In this document: in pieces, positions 54,803 to 64,000 of the stretch
Numbering within the stretch: position 1 is the first letter of the stretch
Layout of the letters: each line of letters opens with the position of its first letter
Source: Parvibacillus sp035426385
GTDB taxonomy: Bacteria > Bacteroidota > Bacteroidia > Chitinophagales > Saprospiraceae
Length of the DNA stretch: 64,000 bases
NCBI GenBank assembly: GCA_035426385.1
Contig: DAOLZQ010000004.1
Location: 26,648 to 90,647 of the forward strand
Direction of reading: 5' to 3'
Program-made: the position numbers and the translations under genes
Notes under the pieces: model-generated
What the model saw: the letters and a program-made list of their open reading frames with translations, nothing else
What the model was told of the DNA's origin: nothing
Databases searched by the model: none

Positions 54803-55590
54803 TATTTTCTTTTTCCGAACTGTAAAGATAAGTAAAATTGGAGGAGATAAGGCTTTGACGAACCATTAGCCATGAATTGAACAGGCTGGGTGTATAAGTT
54901 AATTTTAGTTCCTACTTGCAACGCAGTAAGTATCCGATCACTGCGGCCAAAGTCACAATGAATTGCGGCTTGTCCATGTAGCCCTGGAATTAACCTGGAT
55001 TGGAAGAACCCTTTGAATAGCCCGGCTCTACCGATTATATTGTCCTCTGTAAGGAACTCTGAAGGATTCTTCTCATCATATTTCACCTCCTTGATATAGG
55101 CGTGATTATCATCGGGGTTAGTGTACTTTACCTTCAGATAATAGGGCTGCATAATACCGAGAGTTACTCCGGCACCTAGCATATAGCCTACCATTACACC
55201 TTTATTGGCATCCTTATCTGACCAGTAATATTTGAGTGATTTACCTGCTTCTAGATTGTATAGCGAGTTAATCTTGCCATAAGCAAAAGGTGTAGTAGGG
55301 AAATTGACAGATTTGCGGTCCTGTTTTATTTCCTTTCCATCCTTAGCATTTGATAATACAAAGTAAGTAAGTGAGGTCTTGTAAAATGTCTTAATCTTGC
55401 CATAGAAGACGCCAAGACCAAATCCATTAGTATGAACCCTTAATTCAAGCCCATACTCCGTATTGTATACTACTCCCTTATTAGTATTGAGTGTGATCAG
55501 AGACCCTTCAGTAGACTGTCCATACGAGCATAAACCTACCAATATGAAGCTTATGAGCAGTTGTAAACGTATAAACACAAGGTCTTTCAT
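54802..55590 (-). CDS. Uncharacterised outer-membrane beta-barrel protein
   Basis: I do not recognise a named family. A signal peptide (to about residue 24, SYGQ) is followed by alternating amphipathic strands with aromatic girdles (GLELRVHTNGFGLGVFYGK) and a terminal FYLSLQFGKRK, the pattern of an outer-membrane barrel. The ATG at 55590 is chosen over a TTG at 55605. It directly precedes and overlaps lipA; I would not infer a lipoate role from that. Confidence 0.7.
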   Translation of the reverse strand: MKDLVFIRLQLLISFILVGLCSYGQSTEGSLITLNTNKGVVYNTEYGLELRVHTNGFGLGVFYGKIKTFYKTSLTYFVLSNAKDGKEIKQDRKSVNFPTTPFAYGKINSLYNLEAGKSLKYYWSDKDANKGVMVGYMLGAGVTLGIMQPYYLKVKYTNPDDNHAYIKEVKYDEKNPSEFLTEDNIIGRAGLFKGFFQSRLIPGLHGQAAIHCDFGRSDRILTALQVGTKINLYTQPVQFMANGSSKPYLLQFYLSLQFGKRK

Positions 55591-55789
55591 TCTTCTAAAA
55601 CTCAAATCAATAATGAAAATACATAAAATAAATAGTCTTATAATGAAACAGTATAAAAGAATTTTGTTTTCTAACCGTAGTATTTAATCTAAGTATTGCT
55701 TGAAATAGAAGGACATTCCTCTTTATCAGCCCTGCTTGTACTTTAAATGCGTTAATTTTGGACATAAAATTGAAGATAAAATAAAAAGT

Positions 55790-58700
55790 GTGAGTAAACT
55801 GGATGAATTAAAAAAAATCTTAGAACAACGAATATTGGTACTCGATGGAGCTATGGGTACCATGATTCAACAATATAAACTTACTGAAGCAGACTATCGA
55901 GGTGAACGTTTTTCCGGCTTTCACCTGGATATAAAGGGCAACAATGAGCTATTATCTCTTACCCGACCCGATATCATTTCAGCCATTCACCATGAATATC
56001 TGGATGCGGGAGCTGATATAATTGAAACCAATACTTTCTCTGCCAATTCGGTATCACAAGATGACTACCAGATGTCAGAATGGGTATATGAGATGAATCT
56101 GGTATCTGCCCGATTAGCAGTGGCAGCAGCAGCCTCAAAGACGAAAGAAACCCCTGAAAAACCGCGCTATGTTGCCGGTGCTATAGGACCTACTACCAAG
56201 CTGACGTCAATGTCATCTGATGTCACCAATCCGGGATTTCGTTCACTTTCATTTGATAAACTGGCAGCAGCTTACAAAGAGCAAGTTAAGGGACTGATAG
56301 AAGGAGGTGTCGATATCCTGCTGATAGAAACAATCACAGATACACTCAATGCTAAGGCAGCACTATTTGCCATCGATGAACTATTCGAGGAAACCGGCAA
56401 GACACTACCCATAATGATCTCTGGTACTATCACTGATGCAAGTGGGCGTACCCTATCCGGGCAGACGGTAGAGGCTTTCTATATTTCAGTAAGCCACATG
56501 CCACTGCTTTCTATAGGACTTAACTGTGCACTGGGCGCCAAGGAGATGCGACCCCACTTGGAATCACTCTCGAATATAGCGGAGTGTTATATCTCAGCCT
56601 ACCCTAATGCCGGCTTACCCAATGAGATGGGTGAATACGATCAGACAGCCTCTGAGATGGGCGAGTTTATGCTTGATTTTGCCGAGCATGGATTTGTCAA
56701 TATAGTAGGCGGATGCTGTGGTACCACGCCACAACACATCGCGAGAATGGCAGAGGTGGTGAGTGAATTAAAGCCTAGAGAAATATCTCCCAAGAATCAA
56801 TATACAATGATCAGTGGGTTGGAGCCATTGATCATGCGACCGGAGCTCAATTTTATCAATATAGGTGAGCGAACTAATGTAACCGGGTCAAAGAAATTTG
56901 AAAAACTGATCAAATCAGGTGACTATAATAAAGCACTGGAGGTAGCACTTCAACAATGCGAAGCTGGTGCGCAAGTGCTGGACGTCAATATGGACGAAGG
57001 TCTGCTCGACAGCGAACAGGCTATGAACACCTTTCTGAATCTGGTGATGTCTGAGCCGGATATCGCACGACTGCCCATAATGATAGACTCTTCAAAATTC
57101 TCAGTCATAGAGACCGGATTGAAGTGCGTTCAAGGTAAATGTATCGTCAATTCCATCTCTATGAAGGAAGGTGAGGCAGAGTTTATACGCCAGGCTAAGC
57201 TGGTGAGAAGATACGGTGCGGCTGCAGTGGTGATGGCTTTCGATGAGCAAGGTCAGGCAGATACCATTCAGCGAAAAGTGAATATCTGTCTCAGAGCGTA
57301 TGAGGTATTAACCCTACAAGTAGGCTTCAAGCCACAGGATATCATCTTCGACCCCAATATATTCGCAATAGCTACCGGTATCGAGGAGCACAACGAATAT
57401 GCAATTAATTATATCGAAGCCACCAGACAAATAAAAAAGGCGCTGCCGCTGACCAAGATAAGCGGTGGAGTAAGTAATATTTCATTTTCATTCAGGGGAA
57501 ATGATAAAGTGCGTGAAGCGATGCACTCGGTCTTTCTATATTACGCTATACAAGCGGGCATGGATATGGGCATCGTCAATGCGGGTATGATTGAAATTTA
57601 TGAAGACATACCTAAAGATTTACTCAAGCTGGTAGAAGATGTAATATTCAATCGTGATGCGGATGCCACAGAGTCGCTGACTACCTACGCTGACCAGGTC
57701 AAAGGTAAATCTAAGACCATCGAGAAGGATCTTGCCTGGAGAGAGAAGCCGGTAGAAGAACGACTTGCCTTTTCTCTGGTGAAAGGTATTACTGAGTTTA
57801 TAATCGCTGACTCAGAGGAAGCAAGGTTGAAATATGATACCCCTCTCGAAGTGATAGAAGGTCCTCTCATGGACGGCATGAATATAGTAGGTGATCTCTT
57901 CGGAGCGGGCAAAATGTTTCTTCCACAAGTTGTCAAAAGTGCACGTGTGATGAAGCAATCGGTGAGCTATCTCAATCCCTATATCGCGCTGTCGAAACAA
58001 AAATCAGGTGGCTCAGGAAAAGGGAAAGTATTGCTTGCAACTGTGAAAGGAGACGTACACGATATAGGAAAGAATATAGTTGGTGTGGTATTGAGCTGCA
58101 ACAATTTTGATATCATTGATCTGGGAGTAATGGTTCCTGCTGATAAGATATTGCAGGAAGCGAGAGCTAATAATGTCGATCTAATCGGTCTGAGTGGATT
58201 GATAACTCCCTCTCTCGACGAAATGGTTCATGTAGCCAAAGAGATGAAAAGGACCGGCATGACTATGCCTCTGCTGATAGGTGGAGCAACTACCTCTAAG
58301 ACACACACTGCGGTAAAGATAGAACCCGAATATGACAATGGTGTCATACATGTACTGGATGCCTCCAGAAGTGTAGCCATTGCCAGTACTCTATTGTCAC
58401 AAGACAAGAAATCAGTTGAAAACTTTATTGAAAATACAACAGAAGAATACGCAAAGATTCGGGAACAAAGAGCCAACAGAAAATCGAGTAAACAAATGCT
58501 CCCCTATGAAGAAGCACGAAAGAATAAATTGCCAATTAATTGGGATAATTACCATCCCCCCAGACCCAATAAAATGGGTATAACTGTATTTGAAAATTTT
58601 CCGATAAGTGAATTGCGGAAATATATTGACTGGACACCTTTCTTTCAAGCTTGGGAGTTAGCGGGAAAGTACCCTGACATTCTAACGGATAAAGTCGTGG

Positions 58701-59422
58701 GCGTACACGCTACCGAAGTATTTAATGAGGCACAACAATTATTAGATCGCATAGATGAAAACACCTGGCTAGTTGCAAATGGCATCTGTGGACTATTCCC
58801 TGCAAATTCAGTCAATGATGACCTGATAGAGATATATTCTGATGAAGATCGCTCTTCGGTTCTCACTACTTTGGTGATGCAGCGCCAACAATATAAGAAA
58901 GCAGCAGGCTTGCCCAATATTTCTCTTTCAGATTTTATCGCACCGAGAGAAAGTGGTAAGATGGACTATATAGGTGGATTTGCAGTAACTGCAGGACTAC
59001 ACATAGAAAGACAATTAATGAAATTCCATGAAGAGCACGATGTGTACAACGGGATTATGCTCAAATCACTAGCAGACCGACTTGCAGAGGCCTTTGCAGA
59101 GTGCTTACATCAGAAAGTACGGAAAGAAATCTGGGGTTATGATGCAAATGAGCGTCTAAGCAATGATGAACTAATACGAGAGAAATACTCCGGAATTAGG
59201 CCCGCTCCGGGCTACCCGGCTTGTCCTGATCACAGTGAGAAAAAGAAATTGTTTCATCTGATGAATGTCACCGCTAATACCGGGATAGAACTGACTGATT
59301 CATATGCAATGATGCCGGCAGCTGCGGTATCAGGTTGGTACATTTCTCATCCGGAAAGTAAATATTTTGGAGTGGGTGACGTATTGGAAGATCAACTCAA
59401 TTGTTGGATTCAATACAAGTAG
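55790..59422 (+). CDS. metH: Cobalamin-dependent methionine synthase
   Basis: Transfers the methyl group of 5-methyl-THF to homocysteine through cobalamin. All four modules are present: the homocysteine/zinc domain (LVLDGAMGTMIQQY; zinc cysteines in GLNCALG and VGGCCGTTP), the pterin domain (NIGERTNVTGSKKF), the cap and B12 domain with the cobalt ligand His757 in GDVHDIGKNIVG (E. coli uses His759), and a C-terminal reactivation domain ending LNCWIQYK. The GTG at 55790 is the best start and gives 1210 residues; a TTG at 55736 adds an atypical tail. I find no cobalamin or SAM riboswitch upstream. Confidence 0.96.
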   Translation: MSKLDELKKILEQRILVLDGAMGTMIQQYKLTEADYRGERFSGFHLDIKGNNELLSLTRPDIISAIHHEYLDAGADIIETNTFSANSVSQDDYQMSEWVYEMNLVSARLAVAAAASKTKETPEKPRYVAGAIGPTTKLTSMSSDVTNPGFRSLSFDKLAAAYKEQVKGLIEGGVDILLIETITDTLNAKAALFAIDELFEETGKTLPIMISGTITDASGRTLSGQTVEAFYISVSHMPLLSIGLNCALGAKEMRPHLESLSNIAECYISAYPNAGLPNEMGEYDQTASEMGEFMLDFAEHGFVNIVGGCCGTTPQHIARMAEVVSELKPREISPKNQYTMISGLEPLIMRPELNFINIGERTNVTGSKKFEKLIKSGDYNKALEVALQQCEAGAQVLDVNMDEGLLDSEQAMNTFLNLVMSEPDIARLPIMIDSSKFSVIETGLKCVQGKCIVNSISMKEGEAEFIRQAKLVRRYGAAAVVMAFDEQGQADTIQRKVNICLRAYEVLTLQVGFKPQDIIFDPNIFAIATGIEEHNEYAINYIEATRQIKKALPLTKISGGVSNISFSFRGNDKVREAMHSVFLYYAIQAGMDMGIVNAGMIEIYEDIPKDLLKLVEDVIFNRDADATESLTTYADQVKGKSKTIEKDLAWREKPVEERLAFSLVKGITEFIIADSEEARLKYDTPLEVIEGPLMDGMNIVGDLFGAGKMFLPQVVKSARVMKQSVSYLNPYIALSKQKSGGSGKGKVLLATVKGDVHDIGKNIVGVVLSCNNFDIIDLGVMVPADKILQEARANNVDLIGLSGLITPSLDEMVHVAKEMKRTGMTMPLLIGGATTSKTHTAVKIEPEYDNGVIHVLDASRSVAIASTLLSQDKKSVENFIENTTEEYAKIREQRANRKSSKQMLPYEEARKNKLPINWDNYHPPRPNKMGITVFENFPISELRKYIDWTPFFQAWELAGKYPDILTDKVVGVHATEVFNEAQQLLDRIDENTWLVANGICGLFPANSVNDDLIEIYSDEDRSSVLTTLVMQRQQYKKAAGLPNISLSDFIAPRESGKMDYIGGFAVTAGLHIERQLMKFHEEHDVYNGIMLKSLADRLAEAFAECLHQKVRKEIWGYDANERLSNDELIREKYSGIRPAPGYPACPDHSEKKKLFHLMNVTANTGIELTDSYAMMPAAAVSGWYISHPESKYFGVGDVLEDQLNCWIQYK

Positions 59423-59542
59423 GAACGAGCCCATATTTAAAATCAATATAATTCCTTTTCCTACTGAATTACAGACAAGGCATTAATCTGACACAAGACA
59501 GATTACCTACGGTAAAAATTCAAAACTAAATAATATAAGGTC

Positions 59543-61030
59543 TTAGGGATGTTCTAAATGTGCGGTTTCTATCAAAGGAATCTTTTCACCAATGATGATT
59601 GAAGCTCCCGGAGTCAGACTGCTATCCATAGTCAAATGGTTTAGATTGAGAATGTAAATTCTGGCATCCTCTCCGTACTCATCGATGATTGACTGAATCG
59701 TCTCACCGGCAATCACTTCATGGCGAATGTATTCTATTTCTTCCTGAACTGAAGAATTCTCCATTTTAATATTAATCATGTTGGCATCTTCCATCATGGT
59801 CTGTACAGGAGCGAATGAGGTGTGCAGTTTCTCCAACTGAATATCATCCTTCGAGATGCGAGCCAATGCATTGTGCATAAATATCTTGAGTATCTGCCCT
59901 TCCTTTATAGCTGCGTTACTCATATTGTTCCAAAATCGCAGTACGTATTCAGAAACTTTAAACCTGGTAGCAACATCTGCCAGTAGTTCGCCTTTCTTTA
60001 CCTTATAATTATATTCATTATAGTCAGACGCATTGTCCTCACTTCCGATACCTGACAATGAAATTTGCTCAGATAACAGACCAGGGTTAGCTTTACTGCG
60101 GATCAATTCTTTAAATTCAGTCATGACTCTAGCCGGCAGAACTACATACATGGTGCTTTTTGATGCCGGGATATAGCCTTGACGATAAGCCGGATTAAGT
60201 GCTTTGGTTATTTCATAAGGTACTTCAAATTTTTCAGACAGTTGGCGTAGGTCGATATTTCCGCTTGAATTGACCATTTCTGTAATCTGTAAATCCAGAT
60301 CCGGAAAGGCGGGAGAAAGGATGTGCTGACTATAGTAAGTAAACACATAGTTCATTGCTATAAACTTGGGAATATAATTCCGGGTCTCACGTGGTAAATA
60401 TTGGCGAATGGCCCAAAAGTCTTTAACTCCACCTGCTGCTGCTATGGCATTCTGGATGCGACGCGGCCCACAGTTGTAAGCTGCCAGTGCGAGTGTCCAA
60501 TCATCAAAAATATTGTATAGATCCTTCAGATATATGGCTGCTGCCTCAGCAGACTTTGTCGCATCTCTGCGCTCGTCCACCACACTATTGAAATCTAGAC
60601 CTAAGCCCTTGGCTGTGCCGGGCATGAACTGAAAGAAACCAACAGCCCCCGCATGCGATACTGCGTTCGGATTGAGCGATGACTCGATGACGGATACGAT
60701 CTTGAATTCATTGGAGACTTTCTCCTTTTGCATCGCCTGATCGAAATAAGGAAAATAAATGGTCGAGCGGCCGAGTAATAACTCGGATTGTGACCTATAA
60801 CTCTTAATATATGAAATCAAATAGCTGCGAACTTCTTCGGTATAACGGATATCAATTGCTGAGTTGAGCTTGCGCAGTCTCAGTTTGATAGTCTGTTCGT
60901 TGAATTCGGTGGAATTTTCATCAATCGGGCTGATTGATGTTGAATTGTTTAGGGTGGTGTGTGCAGAAGCTAAATTAATTGAAGTATAAAAACAGAAAAC
61001 TGTTCCTACAATGAACGAAAATAATTTCAT
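59543..61030 (-). CDS. MltD-like lytic transglycosylase with LysM domains
   Basis: Envelope enzyme that cuts peptidoglycan glycan strands. A signal peptide ends near ASA (residue 23). The SLT/goose-lysozyme-type domain (about 90-240) has its catalytic Glu in VSVIESSLNP, then GAVGFFQFMPGTAKG and the LALAAYNCGP motif. Two LysM-like repeats follow: YKVKKGELLADVATRFKVS near 345 and VIAGETIQSIIDEYGEDA near 440. The gene lies 151 bases downstream of hisS on the minus strand and has its own -7 box. Confidence 0.92.
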   Translation of the reverse strand: MKLFSFIVGTVFCFYTSINLASAHTTLNNSTSISPIDENSTEFNEQTIKLRLRKLNSAIDIRYTEEVRSYLISYIKSYRSQSELLLGRSTIYFPYFDQAMQKEKVSNEFKIVSVIESSLNPNAVSHAGAVGFFQFMPGTAKGLGLDFNSVVDERRDATKSAEAAAIYLKDLYNIFDDWTLALAAYNCGPRRIQNAIAAAGGVKDFWAIRQYLPRETRNYIPKFIAMNYVFTYYSQHILSPAFPDLDLQITEMVNSSGNIDLRQLSEKFEVPYEITKALNPAYRQGYIPASKSTMYVVLPARVMTEFKELIRSKANPGLLSEQISLSGIGSEDNASDYNEYNYKVKKGELLADVATRFKVSEYVLRFWNNMSNAAIKEGQILKIFMHNALARISKDDIQLEKLHTSFAPVQTMMEDANMINIKMENSSVQEEIEYIRHEVIAGETIQSIIDEYGEDARIYILNLNHLTMDSSLTPGASIIIGEKIPLIETAHLEHP

Positions 61031-61093
61031 TGTATGCGTTTTAGGTTAAAAAATGATACTTACTGAGTATATCAGAAATATATGTCAATGGCG

Positions 61094-61101
61094 CAAAAGT
61101 A
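61094..61101 (-). promoter_or_regulatory. Candidate promoter of the MltD-like gene, -7 box
   Basis: The minus strand reads TACTTTTG, an exact TAnnTTTG match, 64 bases before the start codon in the gap after hisS. Confidence 0.45.
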
Positions 61102-61181
61102 TTGTGAAATCTAATAGGTTGTGCACATACAGCCCCAAATTAGAGAATATTAACATATATGTGAAATGCTTAATATGTCTC

Positions 61182-62522
61182 TCAGAAGTTAAGATTGTCC
61201 TTGATTTCAGTCGAATTGACCGATTTTTGCTCACCCGTTTTCATGTTCTTAAGAGTGACCTTAGAGGCGTTCATTTCATCCAGACCCACTAGTGCCACGT
61301 AGTCAAATCCTCTGTCATTGGCATAAGACATCATCTTATTGATCTTGGCCGGTTCGGGGTAGAACTCACAGGCTAACCCACCCTTCCGTAGATCCATTAA
61401 TATCCCAAATGTATAGGACATACATTCTGCATCCAGGCTAAGGAAGATGAGTTTACCGCCACTCTGTAAGTGGTCGGGAAAAAGTCCCTTCTCTTCCATC
61501 AGGTCATAAATGCGCTCCGCTCCAAAGGAAATACCTACCCCGGGAATGCCGGGCATGCCAAAAGAGCCCGTCAGATCATCATAGCGTCCACCACCGCCTA
61601 TGCTACCCATATTCGCATCTATTGCTACTACTTCGAGAATACAACCTGTGTAATAGCTCAATCCTCTCGCCAGGGTAGGATCGAAAACGACAGAATTGTG
61701 AAGGCCCACTCTCGATGATAGGTCGAGAATGAGAGTCAGTTCTTCAATACCGGTCTTTACAAGCTCATTGAGAGAGTCCTGCTTCAGCTCACTCAGAGTG
61801 GGATCCTGGATCAAGCGAAACAAATTCTTAATACCCTTCGGATCAAATCCGCGTGCCCCCATCTCGGCTCCCAGCTTTTCAAAACCCATCTTGTCCAACT
61901 TATCTATAAGACCGGCTACCTCGCTGAAGCGCTCACCCATGCCGCAGTGCTGGATGATTCCTTGCAATAATTTCCTATGATTCAGGCGAATCTGTACCGG
62001 TAGCTTCAAAGCGGCAAACACGCTATCATATAGTTGGATCAGTTCACATTCGCTGTAGAGTGAGGCAGTGCCTGCGATATCTGCATCACACTGGTAAAAT
62101 TCCTGATACCTGCCTCGCTGCGGTCGGTCAGCTCTCCATACTGGTTGGATAGCAGAGCGCTTGAAGGGCAGCTTAAGCTGATTCCTATTCATGACCAGAT
62201 ATCGGGCAAAGGGTACCGTCAGATCATAGCGCAGACCACGCTTGGCGATCAGAGGCAGTAAGTCTTTGCTCTCTCTCGCCAGGTAAATATCTTCCGGTAC
62301 ATCGGATAGAAAATCACCATTGTTGATTATTTTAAAAAGCAATTTATCTCCTTCATCTCCATACTTTCCGGTAAGTGTCTGCAGACTTTCCATGGCAGGA
62401 GTCTCGATGGGTTCGTACCCAAAGCGGTGAAACGCATCCCGTATGATATCGAAAATGTAATTACGCTTCCTGATCTCAGCAGGTAAATAATCCCTTGTCC
62501 CTTTTGGTAATGATGGTTTCAA
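61182..62522 (-). CDS. hisS: Histidine--tRNA ligase
   Basis: Class II synthetase that charges tRNA-His, 446 residues. Motif 1 begins GTRDYLPAEIRKRNYIF; LTGKYGDEGDKLLFKI and YDLTVPFARYL follow. Motif 2 is PVWRADRPQRGRYQEFYQCD near residue 127. The histidine-specific loops LARGLSYYTGCI and GSIGGGGRYDDLTG, and motif 3 GISFGAERIYDLM, come next. A C-terminal anticodon-binding domain follows. It diverges from pruA across 241 bases. Confidence 0.97.
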   Translation of the reverse strand: MKPSLPKGTRDYLPAEIRKRNYIFDIIRDAFHRFGYEPIETPAMESLQTLTGKYGDEGDKLLFKIINNGDFLSDVPEDIYLARESKDLLPLIAKRGLRYDLTVPFARYLVMNRNQLKLPFKRSAIQPVWRADRPQRGRYQEFYQCDADIAGTASLYSECELIQLYDSVFAALKLPVQIRLNHRKLLQGIIQHCGMGERFSEVAGLIDKLDKMGFEKLGAEMGARGFDPKGIKNLFRLIQDPTLSELKQDSLNELVKTGIEELTLILDLSSRVGLHNSVVFDPTLARGLSYYTGCILEVVAIDANMGSIGGGGRYDDLTGSFGMPGIPGVGISFGAERIYDLMEEKGLFPDHLQSGGKLIFLSLDAECMSYTFGILMDLRKGGLACEFYPEPAKINKMMSYANDRGFDYVALVGLDEMNASKVTLKNMKTGEQKSVNSTEIKDNLNF

Positions 62523-62728
62523 AAACTTCTAATTTAAGTGGTGAAGATAAATAAATAGGTTCAATCGGGATTACAGTCACTTACTCAGTCGGACTTAAAT
62601 TATTTAGTATTAAATAACTGCACATCACAAAGACCTACTTTCCTAAATTTATAAAACAATATATGGGATGACGAGTGTTACAATAGATAATATTCAGGTG
62701 TGAGCCAGTTTCCTCACGGCCTTTTTCT

Positions 62729-62736
62729 TACCTTTG
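62729..62736 (+). promoter_or_regulatory. Candidate pruA promoter, -7 box
   Basis: TACCTTTG matches TAnnTTTG exactly, 27 bases before the pruA ATG in the hisS-pruA divergent spacer. Confidence 0.5.
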
Positions 62737-62763
62737 TATCACAAAAAAAATGGAATACGACTA

Positions 62764-64000
62764 TGTCAAATGCTATCTACAAAACTCCAGTACCCCACAA
62801 TGAACCGGTAAGAAATTATGAGCCAGGAAGTCTGGATCGGGAACTTCTGAAAGCTGCACTGGCTGAACTGAAAAGCAAAGTGCACGATCTGCCCATGATC
62901 ATCGACGGCCAGCCGGTCAAATCAAAGGATAAAGTAGAGCTTAGACCACCACATGAGCATGGACACTTACTAGCCACCTATCATAAAGGAAATGCAAAGA
63001 ATGTCAAAGATGCCATTAAGGCAGCACTGGCAGCTAAGGAGGCCTGGTCAGCAATGCCCTGGGAACAACGAGCCAGTATCTTTCTGAAAGCAGCCGAGCT
63101 GATCGCCGGACCCTATCGCATGAAGCTCAATGCAGCTACTATGCTGGGCCAATCAAAAAATGCCTATCAGGCTGAGATCGATAGTGCGTGTGAGTTGATC
63201 GATTTCTTGAGGTTCAATGTTCAGTACATGACCGAAATATATAAGGTACAGCCTGAATCAGGACCGGGGATCTGGAACAGACTGGAATGGCGACCATTAG
63301 AGGGCTTTGTCTTTGCACTGACCCCGTTCAATTTTACCGCCATAGCAGGCAATCTTCCTTCTGCGCCTGCACTGATGGGCAATGTGGTGGTATGGAAGCC
63401 ATCAGAAACACAAATATTCAGCGCAAGCGTCATAATGGAAATTTTTCAGCAAGCCGGCTTGCCGGATGGTGTCATCAATCTGGTGTATGTCTCCGGCCAG
63501 CAAGCGGGAGAGGTCATATTTAGTCACAAGCATTTCGCCGGGCTACACTTCACAGGAGGAACAGGTACTTTCAATACCATCTGGAAGAACATCGCTAGTA
63601 ACATAGACAAATATGTGAGCTATCCACGTATAGTGGGTGAGACCGGTGGCAAAGATTTTGTCATGGTACATCCCTCTGCTGATGCCGTAGAAGTAGCTAC
63701 GGCACTGACTCGGGGCTCATTCGAATATCAGGGTCAGAAGTGTAGCGCAGCTTCCAGAGCATACATACCTAAGAGCCTATGGTCAGCTGTCAAAAAACAA
63801 ATGAAAAAGGACATTGAATCATTCTCAATGGGTAGTACTGAGGATTTCGGAAACTTCGTCAATGCAGTGATCGATGAGAAATCATTTGATTCACTGGCAA
63901 AGTTTATCGATCAGGCTAAAAAAGATAAAAAAGCAGAAATAGTCATCGGCGGAAATTATGACAAGAGCGTAGGTTGGTTTATCGAGCCGACGGTGATTGA
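62764..64000 (+). CDS. pruA: L-glutamate gamma-semialdehyde dehydrogenase, cut by window end
   Basis: Oxidises glutamate-gamma-semialdehyde to glutamate in proline breakdown. The ATG at 62764 opens a frame that runs to the end of the window (about 412 of roughly 540 residues). Aldehyde dehydrogenase marks are present: LTPFNFTAIAGNLPSAPAL near residue 185, LHFTGGTGTFNT near 262, the Glu of IVGETGGKDF near 297, and the catalytic Cys of GQKCSAASR near 328. The N-terminal extension and the ALTPFNFTAI form are those of the group 1 P5C dehydrogenase rather than a general aldehyde dehydrogenase. The C-terminus lies beyond 64000. Confidence 0.94.

Noticed and set aside
1..64000. CRISPR arrays, insertion sequences, prophage, tRNA or toxin-antitoxin loci
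   Set aside because: No regularly spaced repeats, transposase or integrase motifs, or tRNA-like foldings were seen in any spacer.

Overview
This is a 64 kb stretch of a Bacteroidota chromosome. The evidence is the type IX secretion/gliding set (porV, porU, a PorP/SprF protein, gldJ), a subtilase ending in a T9SS-type sorting domain, DUF4292 and DUF983 proteins, many TTG/GTG starts, and repeated -7 boxes of the Bacteroidota form TAnnTTTG. The genus cannot be read from this; a Saprospiria- or Chitinophagia-like lineage is a guess. The content is mainly chromosomal housekeeping. I see no prophage, insertion sequence, CRISPR array, tRNA or rRNA gene.  Layout. 0-6 kb: the end of lptE, then an SDR enzyme, ligA, pheS and a carotenoid-desaturase-like flavoprotein, closely spaced on the + strand. 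6-8.7 kb (-): DUF4292 lipoprotein, EnvC-like cell-wall protein and PaaI-like thioesterase. 8.8-12.6 kb (+): lgt, purA, DUF983 protein and rpsP with a long acidic tail, closed by a strong terminator. 12.6-18.7 kb: two proteins I do not recognise, dnaX (-), a HAD phosphatase and an ExbB/ExbD pair. 18.7-21.4 kb: a repeat-bearing spacer, then the metF-fahA operon (-). 21.6-28.4 kb: a TetR-regulated RND efflux operon with a candidate operator. 28.8-31.3 kb: mce, accD, dapB and the RNase P RNA gene. 31.3-40.8 kb: the T9SS block porV, porU (-), porP/sprF, gldJ, murF (+). 40.7-49.1 kb: a divergent arginase-fold protein, OmpA-family protein, pgk, AspA/AstE-like protein, an AlkA-type glycosylase, a secreted subtilase and a NodB deacetylase. 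49.4-53.6 kb: a lysine/alanine-dehydrogenase-like gene, pyrR, pyrB and a TlpA-like protein. 53.9-64 kb: lipA with a beta-barrel gene, metH, an MltD-like transglycosylase, hisS and a pruA cut by the window end.  How the genes connect. The T9SS block supplies the outer-membrane shuttle and sortase (PorV/PorU), a PorP/SprF protein and GldJ; the subtilase at 46.7 kb is a probable cargo. metF and metH together make methyl-THF and use it for methionine synthesis. Lgt, LptE, EnvC, MltD, murF and OmpA serve the envelope.  The most notable observation is a run of ten A residues inside dnaX. It contains the E. coli-type slippery heptamer in the correct phase, lies just after the clamp-loader domains, and has stop codons at once in both other frames. 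It probably makes a short gamma form. Second-rank items are a 10-10-10 inverted repeat over the tetR promoter, the divergent arginase-fold protein next to the T9SS block, a tandem repeat in the S16 tail, and two unrecognised proteins.
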